Of a stretch of DNA of 64,000 nucleotides, positions 6,671-15,501 are shown piece by piece; position 1 is the stretch's first letter; each line of letters begins with the position of its first letter. Under the pieces are notes generated by a model. The model worked only from the letters and a program-made list of their open reading frames with translations, was not told the origin of the DNA and did not search any database. The stretch spans positions 62,001 through 126,000 of the forward strand of contig JANQPL010000012.1 of NCBI GenBank assembly GCA_028289425.1, given 5' to 3'. Position numbers and translations under genes: made by a program. The stretch is from Alphaproteobacteria bacterium (GTDB taxonomy: Bacteria > Pseudomonadota > Alphaproteobacteria > JANQMY01).

Positions 6671-8941
6671 TTATTCTGCGGCCGTTATGGTGATTGGCGT
6701 GCGCCCAATAACCCGTTTGCCGCCCAAGACGTAGCGGATTTCGTATGTGCCGGCTGTTTGCGGCGCCATGATAGTGAGTGGAGTGCCCCGGCTCGTATAG
6801 CCGTAGGACCCGCCATAGGCCTTTTCGGGTGCATCCGGGGCAACGATGGCAATCCAATCTCCTTTGCGGTTTGGACCGCTCCAGTCAACTTCCACCGGCG
6901 ATTTTGCGGCAGCGCTCTGCGTGGCGGTTAGCGTTGCCGAAACGTCGGTGACGGTGATGGGCGACCGTGCGACAACTTTTTTGCCGTCGAGCACAAACCG
7001 CACTTCGTAGGTGCCCGGCTCCACCGGCACCACAATGTCGGCAGGTTTGCCTTTCCGTGTATAGGCATAGTCCGTGTAGCGATTTTCCGCGAAATCCGGT
7101 GGTGTGACGGTGACGAAATCTCCGTCTTCAGTGGCGGCATTCCAGTCGACGGAAATAGTCTCGCCGGCTTGCGCCGTGTCCGGAGCATTGATCTTGATAT
7201 TCGCTGCCGAAATGGTGATGGGAATTCGTGCTAGCGCCTTGTTGCTGGCTTGCACATACCGGATTTCGTAATCGCCAGGCTCCACAGGCGTTTTGAGCGT
7301 GAGGGGAGACCCCTGTTTGGTATAGGCGTAATTGGTGTAAGCGCGATCTGGCGCGTCACTCAGCGCGATGGTGATGTAGTCCCGGCTTTGGTCGGGGCCC
7401 GTCCATTCGATAGAAATCGTCTGGCCGGTGCTGGCGTTGTCGGGCGCTGCCAACGTGGCGGCGGCTGCCCCGATTGTAATAGGTGCAGATGCAAGGACCC
7501 GAAAGGCCGATCCGTTTGCTTGTCCGGAAGTTCCCTGTTGCACATACCGCACTTCATAAGAGCCAGGCTCCAAGGGGGCCTTCAGGGTCACCGGCGTACC
7601 GGTTTTAGTGTAAGCGTAGCTTTTGTACGCCCGGTCGGCGGCGCCCACTTCGGCAATGGTAATGTAGTCTCGATCGGTGTCTGGTCCTGTCCACGCTACC
7701 GCGAAATCAGACCCGGCCACCGCATCCGAGGGACCTGAAACAGACGCCGTAACCTCGGTGACAGTGAAATCTTCCCGGGCCAGAATGCGATACGGTTTGC
7801 CTAGGACGTAGCGGATTTCGTACGTGCCGGGTTCTGTAGGCGCCGTCAGTTTGAGCGGATTGCCATTCTCCACATATTTATAGGCGATCGTTCCGCCTGG
7901 GGACATATCCTTGCGGGCGATGGTGACAAAGTCGGCCTTGCGATTAGGGCCTTCCCAATAGACAACAAACTCGCTGCCCGAAGGTGCTGAGGGTTCAGGC
8001 GCGGCCCTGACCGATGCTTCAAAATCGAGTTTCAGCGCAATAGCCACCGTCACATTCGCGGACGGGGCCACTTCGATCAGTTTCCGCTCGCCCTTGAGAC
8101 GATCGGATGTACGTTCGACGAATACATCATAAACACCTGCAGGAACTTCCGTTTCCGATGCGCCTGCTTCGGAAACGTCGTACATGACCTCGCCGCCGCC
8201 CGATTGCTGCACGCGCCAAGCAAGGCCGGAATCAATCGACGGCCCGCCTTCCAATTCCGATGCTTGCAAAAACAGCTTCCCAGTCTCTGCAGCAGGCTCC
8301 ACATTCACAACCGTGGCTGTGAGGGCTGTGGAAAGCTCACCGGCATTGGACGCGGAAATGTATCGGCCGCCGGTGTTCTCCGCCAAACATTGAAGTTGGC
8401 GTTGGGCTTCCACCTCCGCCACATCGAAACCGATTACATGGGCGGTGAAATCGACGCCCGCCTCTTCAAGGGCGGTACCCACGGCACAGGGATCAAGATC
8501 GCATGTTTCGATGCCGTCGCTTACCAGAATGACCGTCGCCTTCTGCTCCGTGTATTTGAGCTTTTCCGCAGCCATTTTGACGGAGGCCGAAAGCGGCGTT
8601 TTGCCTTTTGGCGAGATAGCCGTCACGGCGTCTTTGATGGCAACCCGATCCGTCCCAATGGCGGCCAGTTCTTCGATATCCGCGCAATCGCCTTTTCGGT
8701 TATGCCCATAGGCGATAAGACCCAGCCGCCGGTCGGCCGGCAACTCATCCAGCAGCCCACCGGTCACCTCGCGCGCTATTTCAATTTTGGTTTTGCCCTC
8801 AATCTGTCCCCACATGGACCCCGACCCGTCGAGCACCAAAATGGCGTCTTCCGCGGCCATGGCAGGGCCTGACAAAAGCGTCAGAAACGCCAGACTGAGT
8901 ATGGTTTTCAATGATGCGCGAATAGATCGAAAGAACAGCAT
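6671..8941 (-). CDS. Secreted VWA-domain protein with five Ig-like repeats
   Basis: This 756-residue protein has a Sec signal peptide (residues 1-29, ending AMA-A). A von Willebrand factor A domain follows (about 32-212) with an intact MIDAS start (D38-G-S40-G-S42). A linker (about 213-305) precedes five tandem repeats of 83-92 residues, at about 309-397, 398-489, 494-578, 582-664 and 667-754. Each repeat has a W-x-GP strand, a D-[YF]-[IV]-T-[IV] strand, a Y-x-Y-x-x-x-G-x-P turn and a PG-x-YE-[IV]-R-[YF]-V strand. It probably binds ligands or partners in the periplasm or at the surface; no function is known. It stands alone and is divergent from the VOC gene. Confidence 0.9.
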   Translation of the reverse strand: MLFFRSIRASLKTILSLAFLTLLSGPAMAAEDAILVLDGSGSMWGQIEGKTKIEIAREVTGGLLDELPADRRLGLIAYGHNRKGDCADIEELAAIGTDRVAIKDAVTAISPKGKTPLSASVKMAAEKLKYTEQKATVILVSDGIETCDLDPCAVGTALEEAGVDFTAHVIGFDVAEVEAQRQLQCLAENTGGRYISASNAGELSTALTATVVNVEPAAETGKLFLQASELEGGPSIDSGLAWRVQQSGGGEVMYDVSEAGASETEVPAGVYDVFVERTSDRLKGERKLIEVAPSANVTVAIALKLDFEASVRAAPEPSAPSGSEFVVYWEGPNRKADFVTIARKDMSPGGTIAYKYVENGNPLKLTAPTEPGTYEIRYVLGKPYRILAREDFTVTEVTASVSGPSDAVAGSDFAVAWTGPDTDRDYITIAEVGAADRAYKSYAYTKTGTPVTLKAPLEPGSYEVRYVQQGTSGQANGSAFRVLASAPITIGAAAATLAAPDNASTGQTISIEWTGPDQSRDYITIALSDAPDRAYTNYAYTKQGSPLTLKTPVEPGDYEIRYVQASNKALARIPITISAANIKINAPDTAQAGETISVDWNAATEDGDFVTVTPPDFAENRYTDYAYTRKGKPADIVVPVEPGTYEVRFVLDGKKVVARSPITVTDVSATLTATQSAAAKSPVEVDWSGPNRKGDWIAIVAPDAPEKAYGGSYGYTSRGTPLTIMAPQTAGTYEIRYVLGGKRVIGRTPITITAAE

Positions 8942-9018
8942 GCGACCCCCCGTTTTTCTGATGCGGCCCGGACCGTAACAAAACCAGCCAGATTCGTGAA
9001 CACGGCCCCCTTGTAATT

Positions 9019-9038
9019 AATAAAGAAAATACTTTATT
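9019..9038. promoter_or_regulatory. AT-rich inverted repeat in divergent promoter region
   Basis: AATAAAG (9019-9025) and CTTTATT (9032-9038) are exact inverted repeats around AAAATA. The 137-bp gap separates the VWA gene (minus) from the VOC gene (plus) and must hold both promoters. The palindrome is clearly AT-richer than its surroundings. It could be an operator or simply a promoter element. Confidence 0.35.
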
Positions 9039-9078
9039 TAATAAATCGCCTCGATCATAAGGAAAACTGAGGAGGATT

Positions 9079-9480
9079 ATGCTCATGACCGCACTACGCA
9101 CACGAGGTATTGACCACCTGAACTTAGAGGTCGCCAATCTCGACGACACCATCGCTTTTTATGACAAACTGTTCGGCTTCAAGGTGCTTGAGGATCTGCC
9201 GGCGGATAACGGAAAGATCATCGGCGACGACACCGCCAAGCTGTGCATTTATGAAACCGGCAACATCAAAAAGTATGAGAAGTTCGGGTTCCACCATATG
9301 GGCTTTAACATCGAAAACTTCGACGATGTGGAAGCGCGGTGCAAAGAACTCGGCATCGAAATCCGGTATGGCGGTGTCGTGCGCTGGCCTGGTTCCCGGT
9401 CCATCTATATCCGAGACCCGTCCGGCTACGAGCTGGAACTCACGGAAGTTTGGGGTGCTGGACTGAAGGCCACTGCCTAG
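9079..9480 (+). CDS. VOC-family (glyoxalase-like) protein
   Basis: This 133-residue metal-dependent protein shows two beta-alpha-beta-beta-beta modules. The expected ligands are visible: His in GIDHLNLEV near the start, His in FHHMGFNI in the middle and Glu in GYELELTEVWG near the end. The family includes glyoxalases, dioxygenases and resistance proteins, and the substrate cannot be assigned. GAGGAGG lies just before ATG 9079; ATG 9085 is an alternative. It is followed by a 109-bp gap before the amidohydrolase genes. Confidence 0.9.
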   Translation: MLMTALRTRGIDHLNLEVANLDDTIAFYDKLFGFKVLEDLPADNGKIIGDDTAKLCIYETGNIKKYEKFGFHHMGFNIENFDDVEARCKELGIEIRYGGVVRWPGSRSIYIRDPSGYELELTEVWGAGLKATA

Positions 9481-9589
9481 AGCTCTGACATCCGATCAGA
9501 ACGCGCGTTGCAAGGTGTCTTGTAAGCGGCTCTTAACCGTGTAGGGTTTTGCTGCCTGCACAGCGAGTCGATTTCAGAGGGATCACACA

Positions 9590-11005
9590 ATGCGCGTTCT
9601 GTCCTTGATGGGCTGTTTGATCATGCTTGCGGCGTGCGGCCCCTCCGACGAGGTGTCGACTTCGGAAGCTGAGCCGCCGAAGGATGAAAGCGTTGCTTTT
9701 GCAAGCACCTATTCACCGTATCCGTCGACACCCACAATCATTGAGAACGCCACGCTCCTGACCGGCGACGGCGGCCGCATTGACGGTGGCACCATCGTCC
9801 TCGTCGATGGAAAGATCGATTATGTGGGGGAGGGATCACCGGCAGAAACACCTGAAGGCGCAGTCGTTATCGACGCCGCAGGCAAGTATGTGACCCCCGG
9901 TATTATCGACATCCACTCTCATCTGGGCGTTTACCCATCGCCCGCGACGGACTCGACCGCGGACGGCAACGAAATCGGCAGTCCCAATACGGCGGAGGTC
10001 TGGGCGGAACATTCCGTTTGGCCGCAAGATCCGGGGTTCTCGCGGGCGCTTGCGGGCGGCGTCACGTCCCTTCAAATTTTACCCGGGTCTGCGAATTTGT
10101 TCGGTGGACGGACGGTCACCCTGAAGAACGTGCCGGCCCGCACGGTACAAGGCATGAAGTTTCCGGGCGCACCTTACGGCTTCAAGATGGCGTGCGGCGA
10201 AAACCCCAAGCGCGTCTACAGGGACAAAGGTCTGTTTACGCGCATGGGCAACATGGCGGGGTATCGGGCCGCCTGGATCAAGGCGGCTGCTTACAAGAAG
10301 AAGTGGGACGCGTTTAACGAAGAGATGCAATCCAACAAGGATGATGAAGAAGCCCCAGATCCGCCCGACAGAGATTTGGAGCTTGAGTCGTTGGCCGGTG
10401 TGTTAAGCGACGACATTCTGCTCAACATGCATTGTTACCGTGCGGATGAAATGGCGCAGATCATCGATCTGGCCCAAGAGTTTGACTACAAGATCACATC
10501 GTTCCATCACGCGACTGAAGCATACAAGATCGCCGATTTGCTGGCGGAAAATGACATCTGTGCGGCGGTGTGGGCCGATTGGTGGGGCTTTAAACTGGAA
10601 GCTTATGACACCATCCGCGAGAACGCGGCCTTGGTCCATGCCCAGGAAGGGGGCTGCGCCATTATCCATTCCGACTCTGAATTTGACATACAGCGGCTAA
10701 ACCAAGAAGCGGCCAAAGCCATGTCGGATGGCAATCGTATCGGGCTCGACATCACAGAAGAACAAGCGATGGCGTGGATCACCCTCAACCCGGCCAAAGC
10801 CATGGGCATCGACGAACAGACCGGATCGCTGGTGGCCGGCAAAATGGCCGATGTGGTGGTTTGGAACAGAAACCCATTTTCCGTATATGCCCAGTCTGAG
10901 AAAGTCTTCGTTGACGGTGCGTTGCTCTATGACCGGAACGATCCGGCGCGCGTGCCCCAAAGCGATTTCGAGTTGGGCCAAGACCTCGAAGGAGCGGGAC
11001 AATGA
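9590..11005 (+). CDS. Amidohydrolase-family lipoprotein with intact metal motif
   Basis: This 471-residue member of the amidohydrolase superfamily has a lipoprotein signal (LIMLAACG, Cys16), so it should be anchored in the periplasm. The metal-binding H-x-H motif is present (DIHSH, His109/His111), with further conserved features: NMHCYRADE, TSFHHATEAYK, IHSDSEFD and the C-terminal GSLVAGKMADVVVWNRNPF. It hydrolyses an unknown C-N bond, possibly in a dipeptide or cyclic amide. AGAGGG precedes the ATG. It overlaps the next amidohydrolase gene by 4 bp (ATGA), so both are made together. Confidence 0.92.
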   Translation: MRVLSLMGCLIMLAACGPSDEVSTSEAEPPKDESVAFASTYSPYPSTPTIIENATLLTGDGGRIDGGTIVLVDGKIDYVGEGSPAETPEGAVVIDAAGKYVTPGIIDIHSHLGVYPSPATDSTADGNEIGSPNTAEVWAEHSVWPQDPGFSRALAGGVTSLQILPGSANLFGGRTVTLKNVPARTVQGMKFPGAPYGFKMACGENPKRVYRDKGLFTRMGNMAGYRAAWIKAAAYKKKWDAFNEEMQSNKDDEEAPDPPDRDLELESLAGVLSDDILLNMHCYRADEMAQIIDLAQEFDYKITSFHHATEAYKIADLLAENDICAAVWADWWGFKLEAYDTIRENAALVHAQEGGCAIIHSDSEFDIQRLNQEAAKAMSDGNRIGLDITEEQAMAWITLNPAKAMGIDEQTGSLVAGKMADVVVWNRNPFSVYAQSEKVFVDGALLYDRNDPARVPQSDFELGQDLEGAGQ

Positions 11006-12300
11006 GAACCGATCCATCAGGCCGCTTGTTTTGGTTGTTCCTGTGCGTACTGCTGAGTCCATCCATCGCGCTCGCCAATTCCGTCGCCATCATGAACGGA
11101 ACGGTCCACACGGTGACGGACGCGGGCGTCATTGAAGACGGAGATGTCCTAATCGAAGGTGACATCATTTCGGGCGTCGGGGGCAATTTGCGCCCCATTG
11201 GCGATCCGCAAATCATCGATGCGGAGGGCAAGGTCGTCACACCTGGATTTTTCAGTGCCCTGACAAGTATCGGGCTTGAAGAAATCTCTATCGACTCGGA
11301 AGCGAATGATACGCGGCCCGATTGGGAATTCCCGTTGAGTGCAGCGCTTGACGGGACGCTCGGGTTTAATCCGCGCTCGACGGTCATTCCGGTGACGCGG
11401 GTCGCCGGCGTGACCCGCGCCTTTGTAACGCCAATCCCTGCGGCGAACGTTTTTGGAGGGCAAGGATTTGTGGCCGATATGTCGGGCACGGACAACTCCG
11501 TCACCAAACCTTGGGCTGCGCAAATTGCCAGCGCCGGCTCCGGCGGCGCTTACCTGGCCGGCAATACGCGGCTTGGGGCCTGGGCCATATTGACCGAGCA
11601 TCTGGACCGCGCCCGCTTGTTTGCGGCGGATCCGACCGCCTATCGCCGGGACGAGCGAGAACAGCGCTTTTCGCTCAGTGACATTCAGGCGCTTGCGCCT
11701 GTCATCAATAATGAGCAATTGCTGCTGATTGGTGCTCACCGGGCGGACGATTTACGCCGGGTCATTGCGCTGAAGGCGGAATACCAAGTGGATGTCGCCG
11801 TTTTTGGCGGGGCAGAGGCTTGGCGCGTTGCGCAAGAATTGGCGGAAGCCGCCATTCCTGTGATCTTAAATCCGCTCCAAAATCTTCCTTCCAACTTTGA
11901 GTCTCTGGGATCGACGTTGGAGAATGCCGCACGCTTAAATGCAGCGGGCGCGGTGATTGCGTTCTATGATTCGGAAATCGGCTTCACCCACAATGCGCGC
12001 CTGTTGCCCCAACTTGCGGGCAATGCGGTCGCCAATGGTTTGCCCTATGAGGCCGCCATGGCAGCGGTTACCCGCAACCCGGCCGAGATCTTTGGCGTGG
12101 GTGACATGCTGGGCAGTTTGGCGCCCGAAAAATTGGCGGATGTGGTGGTCTGGGATGGCGATCCGTTTGAAGTCACCAGCCGGCCGGAAATGGTGATCAT
12201 CGCCGGCAAGATCATGCCGCTCGACACGCGCCAAACCAAGTTGCGTGACCGCTACCGCGACTTGACCCGCGGCGATCTGCCGCCCGCCTATCGTCGCTAG
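11002..12300 (+). CDS. Amidohydrolase-like protein lacking the HxH metal motif
   Basis: This 432-residue exported protein (signal peptide about 1-26) has the amidohydrolase fold: the N-terminal beta-sandwich, GAHRADDLRRVIALK, and the C-terminal GSLAPEKLADVVVWDGDPF. At the place where its neighbour has PGIIDIHSH it reads PGFFSALTS (81-89), so both histidines of the first metal site are missing. It may be a non-catalytic partner of the upstream enzyme, with which it is translationally coupled (ATGA overlap). Paired active and degenerate amidohydrolases occur in other proteobacteria; the interaction here is inferred. Confidence 0.9.
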   Translation: MRTDPSGRLFWLFLCVLLSPSIALANSVAIMNGTVHTVTDAGVIEDGDVLIEGDIISGVGGNLRPIGDPQIIDAEGKVVTPGFFSALTSIGLEEISIDSEANDTRPDWEFPLSAALDGTLGFNPRSTVIPVTRVAGVTRAFVTPIPAANVFGGQGFVADMSGTDNSVTKPWAAQIASAGSGGAYLAGNTRLGAWAILTEHLDRARLFAADPTAYRRDEREQRFSLSDIQALAPVINNEQLLLIGAHRADDLRRVIALKAEYQVDVAVFGGAEAWRVAQELAEAAIPVILNPLQNLPSNFESLGSTLENAARLNAAGAVIAFYDSEIGFTHNARLLPQLAGNAVANGLPYEAAMAAVTRNPAEIFGVGDMLGSLAPEKLADVVVWDGDPFEVTSRPEMVIIAGKIMPLDTRQTKLRDRYRDLTRGDLPPAYRR

Positions 12301-12431
12301 CGCGCGGTCTGCGACAGGAACAACAACATGAGCGATTCCACAAGGTCGGAAAACCCGGGCACATACAGCAGCGCGAGTGGCCACACCACGATGATGGCGA
12401 GGCACAGATATAGATAGTTTGTCGTCGTCAT
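12297..12431 (-). CDS. 44-aa single-span membrane microprotein
   Basis: A short frame begins at ATG 12431 and encodes MTTTNYLYLCLAIIVVWPLA and onward, with one strongly hydrophobic helix (about 6-26) and a second amphipathic stretch. It starts 3 bp after the upstream minus-strand gene ends, and a GAGGA inside that gene's end can serve as its ribosome-binding site, which supports translational coupling. Its stop overlaps the convergent amidohydrolase stop. No family is recognised; it may be missed by automatic annotation. Confidence 0.5.
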   Translation of the reverse strand: MTTTNYLYLCLAIIVVWPLALLYVPGFSDLVESLMLLFLSQTAR

Positions 12432-12434
12432 GGG

Positions 12435-12974
12435 TCAGTTTCCTCGCGGGGCCAGTTCAAAAATCCAGGTCTCACCTTCGGCGATCGACGTCTCGATCTC
12501 CGAAATCGTTTCCGGCGTGGCACCGCCTGCATATTTCTGCGCCAGCTTGTTGGCAACGCCTGAAGTGATCTCAGGATCGGTGACACGGATGAGGCGCCGC
12601 TCATACCGGATACCGTTGATCCGCATCACGGCAAGACCGTCGCCCGCATCCGCTTGAAAGGCCCAATCCTTCCAGATGCGGCCTAAGATGGACTTCATGT
12701 ACCCGGACGGCACATAGAGTTTGCCGTTGCTCTCCATAACGAAGGTAAGGCGGGACGCCAGCGGGTCTTCCAATTGGAGTTCAATGGTGACGATATCGTC
12801 CGTGAAACTCCAATCGGGCTCGGGACCCTCATACAATTCACCGGAGACCAGCTTGCCGCCCGGAAAAAGAATGGATGGCCCGTCGGCATCTGCATTTTCC
12901 CAGCGCAGCGTCACAATGGTCAGGCCGAGGATCAGCACTAAGATCCCGAGGATCTGCAAAATGGCTCTTATCAT
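12435..12974 (-). CDS. Membrane-anchored protein of unknown function
   Basis: This 179-residue protein has one N-terminal transmembrane helix (about 3-24, ILQILGILVLILGLTIV) followed by a mostly beta-predicted extracytoplasmic domain. I chose ATG 12974 because GGGGGGAGATCA lies directly before it; the frame extends further upstream but would cross the dusA region. The segment NGKLYVPSGYMKSILGRIWKDW is notable but I do not recognise the family. It is followed at 3 bp by the 44-aa membrane protein, so the two probably form a unit. Confidence 0.75.
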   Translation of the reverse strand: MIRAILQILGILVLILGLTIVTLRWENADADGPSILFPGGKLVSGELYEGPEPDWSFTDDIVTIELQLEDPLASRLTFVMESNGKLYVPSGYMKSILGRIWKDWAFQADAGDGLAVMRINGIRYERRLIRVTDPEITSGVANKLAQKYAGGATPETISEIETSIAEGETWIFELAPRGN

Positions 12975-13143
12975 TGATCTCCCCCCATATTCGCCGGGAT
13001 TGTACGCATTTCCGGTGATTGCGTCGATATACCCAGTCAACATCACCGTTTTTTGAGCATTGGGGCCCGCCATTGTCTTTTTCTTCATTCTGCGTCATTG
13101 GAATGACGAACGCGCGGATGCGCATAGATTTTTGAAGGCCGTT

Positions 13144-14178
13144 GTGATCTCGCAGACTGAAAAACCGGTGATTTCCGTTGCGCCGATGATGGAATGGACA
13201 GACCGTCACGAGCGGTATTTCCTGCGCCTGATCTCGCGCCATATTCGGCTGTACACGGAAATGATCACCACCGGCGCGGTGCTTCATGGGGATCGTCAGC
13301 GTTTGTTGGGCTTCGATGAAGCGGAACATCCCGTGGCGCTGCAGCTTGGCGGCAGCGAGCCGGCGGCGCTCGCCGACTGTGCGCGCATTGGTGAAGATTG
13401 GGGGTATGGCGAAGTCAACCTCAATGTAGGGTGCCCGTCGGACCGGGTTCAGTCCGGGCGCTTCGGCGCTTGCCTGATGGCGGAGCCGGACTTGGTGGCG
13501 CGCTGTGTGACGGCCATGCGAAAAGCGACGTCCCTACCTGTCACGGTCAAATGCCGTCTGGGGATCGATGATCAGTGTGTTGAGGAAACGCTTCCCGAGT
13601 TTATCCGTTTGATGATCGGTGCCGGTGTTGGCACCCTGATCATTCATGCACGTAAGGCCTGGCTTGAAGGCCTGAGCCCCAAAGAGAACCGGGACATACC
13701 GCCGCTCGACTATCCGCTGGTTTACGAAATGAAACAGCGGTTTCCGGATTTAACCCTCATCATCAATGGCGGCATTCCGAATTTGGATGCCACGGCGGAA
13801 CACCTAGAACATGTGGACGGCGTGATGCTGGGCCGGGCGGCCTACCAAAACCCCTATGTTCTCAGCGACTGCGACGGGCGTTTCTTCGATGATGGGGCGC
13901 GTCGAAAATCGCGCGCGGAGATCGTTACAGATTATCTTCCCTATGTGGAACGGAACTTGGCGCAGGGCGTGCCCCTCAACGCCATGACGCGTCACATCCT
14001 CGGCCTCTTTAACGGCCAGCCCGGCGCCCGGCTGTGGCGACGGCATTTGAGCGAGAATGCGCACAAAACCGGCGCAGGCGCCGATGTGGTAAAACAAGCG
14101 CTCGACTCGGTACTCGCCAGTCAGCAGAACGCGAGGCACGCGGCGCGCAGCGAACAGGCCGTGCCGGCTTCGGGATAA
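13144..14178 (+). CDS. dusA: tRNA-dihydrouridine synthase DusA
   Basis: This 344-residue FMN enzyme reduces uridines in the D-loop of tRNA (U20/U20a for DusA). The TIM-barrel start ISVAPMMEWTDRHERYFLRLIS is the DusA signature. The catalytic Cys97 sits in NLNVGCPSDRVQSGRFGACLM, and IIHARKAWLEGLSPKENRDIPPL is also DusA-specific. I chose GTG 13144, preceded by GAAGG; an upstream TTG would add 28 residues overlapping the divergent gene's upstream region. Together with queF two genes on, it forms a small tRNA-modification neighbourhood. Confidence 0.95.
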   Translation: MISQTEKPVISVAPMMEWTDRHERYFLRLISRHIRLYTEMITTGAVLHGDRQRLLGFDEAEHPVALQLGGSEPAALADCARIGEDWGYGEVNLNVGCPSDRVQSGRFGACLMAEPDLVARCVTAMRKATSLPVTVKCRLGIDDQCVEETLPEFIRLMIGAGVGTLIIHARKAWLEGLSPKENRDIPPLDYPLVYEMKQRFPDLTLIINGGIPNLDATAEHLEHVDGVMLGRAAYQNPYVLSDCDGRFFDDGARRKSRAEIVTDYLPYVERNLAQGVPLNAMTRHILGLFNGQPGARLWRRHLSENAHKTGAGADVVKQALDSVLASQQNARHAARSEQAVPASG

Positions 14179-14188
14179 AGCACGGTCT

Positions 14189-15022
14189 ATGTTCCTTGGA
14201 TATGAACTGCAATTCGTCATCCTGTTTGCGCTTGCCCTATTGACCGCCGGCGTGATCGCAGGCGTGCTGGCCGGACTATTGGGCGTAGGTGGCGGTATTG
14301 TCATCGTGCCCGTGTTGTTTCATCTGTTGACTGCGCTCGGGATCGATGAGTCCGTCCGCATGCACATCGCGGTCGGAACATCGCTTGCCACAATCATTCC
14401 CACCTCCATACGATCAACGCTCAGTCATAGAGAAAAAGGCGCGGTGGATGAGACCATCTTGCGGTCTTGGGCGCTGCCCTTGGTGGTGGGCGTCATTTTA
14501 GGAACCATCGCCGCGGACAATGCGTCCGGTTGGACGCTCACTTTGGTGTTTGCCGTGATCGCCTTGATTGCCGCGGCCAACTTGGCCTTCGGCCGCGAGG
14601 AATGGCGATTGGGCGAAAGTCTGCCGGGCGGTGGCATCAAATACGGCATGGTCGGCACTATGGGCTTCTTTTGCAGCATGATGGGGATCGGTGGCGGTAC
14701 GTTCGGCGTCACCATGATGACTTTGTTCGGCGTGCCGATCCATCGGGCGGTGGGGACGGCCGCTGGCTTAGGCCTGATTATTGCGGTGCCCGGCACGATC
14801 GGGTTCATCCTGGCCGGCTGGGGCGTGCCGTTGCGGCCACCGGCCTCCATCGGTTATGTGAACCTTCTTGGATTTGCCCTTATTGTCCCAGCAACGGTGC
14901 TGGCCGCCCCGCTCGGCGTACGGCTTGCCCATTGGATGGACCGAACCACATTACGCCGGGCATTTGCGCTGTTTCTTGCGATCACCTCGGTGCGTATGTT
15001 TTGGGACCTGTGGGGCGCTTGA
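14189..15022 (+). CDS. TauE/SafE-family sulfite/organic anion exporter
   Basis: This 277-residue integral membrane protein has about eight helices in two repeats. Each repeat has the glycine-rich motif of the family: [15 protein letters not shown] near residue 30 and [30 protein letters not shown] near 165. TauE/SafE proteins move sulfite, sulfoacetate or other organic anions. The substrate is unknown and no sulfonate genes are nearby. It follows dusA by 10 bp and precedes queF by 14 bp on the same strand. Confidence 0.93.
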   Translation: MFLGYELQFVILFALALLTAGVIAGVLAGLLGVGGGIVIVPVLFHLLTALGIDESVRMHIAVGTSLATIIPTSIRSTLSHREKGAVDETILRSWALPLVVGVILGTIAADNASGWTLTLVFAVIALIAAANLAFGREEWRLGESLPGGGIKYGMVGTMGFFCSMMGIGGGTFGVTMMTLFGVPIHRAVGTAAGLGLIIAVPGTIGFILAGWGVPLRPPASIGYVNLLGFALIVPATVLAAPLGVRLAHWMDRTTLRRAFALFLAITSVRMFWDLWGA

Positions 15023-15036
15023 GGTTGGAGACCAAC

Positions 15037-15498
15037 ATGTCGGATGGAAAAGAAGAACTCACCCAATTGGGCGCCAACGTGTCAGCTGCAGCAACGCCTG
15101 AAGAAGCGGTGCTTGAGCGGGTGCCCAATCCTCAGCGCGGGGAGGTGTTTGTCACGCGATTTACCTGTCCGGAATTTACATCGATTTGTCCGGTGACAGG
15201 ACAACCGGACTTTGCTCACCTGGTGATCGACTACGTGCCGGCCAATTGGCTGTTGGAATCAAAATCACTGAAGCTCTTTTTCCAATCGTTCCGAAATCAC
15301 GGTGCGTTTCATGAAGATTGCACAGTGATGATAGGCCGGCGGATCATGGAAGCGGTGGAACCCAAATGGCTGCGCATCGGCGGCTATTGGTATCCGCGCG
15401 GCGGCATTCCCATCGATGTGTTTTGGCAAAGCGGGCCCGAACCTAAAGCCGTGTGGCTGCCGCCCCAAGACGTGCCCACCTATCGCGGGCGCGGCTGA
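15037..15498 (+). CDS. queF: NADPH-dependent preQ0 reductase QueF
   Basis: This 153-residue protein is the short (unimodular) form of QueF. It reduces the nitrile of 7-cyano-7-deazaguanine to the amine preQ1 in queuosine synthesis. The nucleophile Cys51 ([13 protein letters not shown]), Asp58, the NADPH motif ESKSLK (74-79) and the His/Glu pair in FHED (92-93) are all present. It starts at ATG 15037 shortly after the TauE/SafE gene. No other queuosine genes are in the window. Confidence 0.97.
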   Translation: MSDGKEELTQLGANVSAAATPEEAVLERVPNPQRGEVFVTRFTCPEFTSICPVTGQPDFAHLVIDYVPANWLLESKSLKLFFQSFRNHGAFHEDCTVMIGRRIMEAVEPKWLRIGGYWYPRGGIPIDVFWQSGPEPKAVWLPPQDVPTYRGRG

Positions 15499-15501
15499 TC
15501 G

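Noticed and set aside
14467-15036. Long upstream extension of queF
   Set aside because: It only reads the TauE/SafE gene in another frame; QueF homology begins after ATG 15037.
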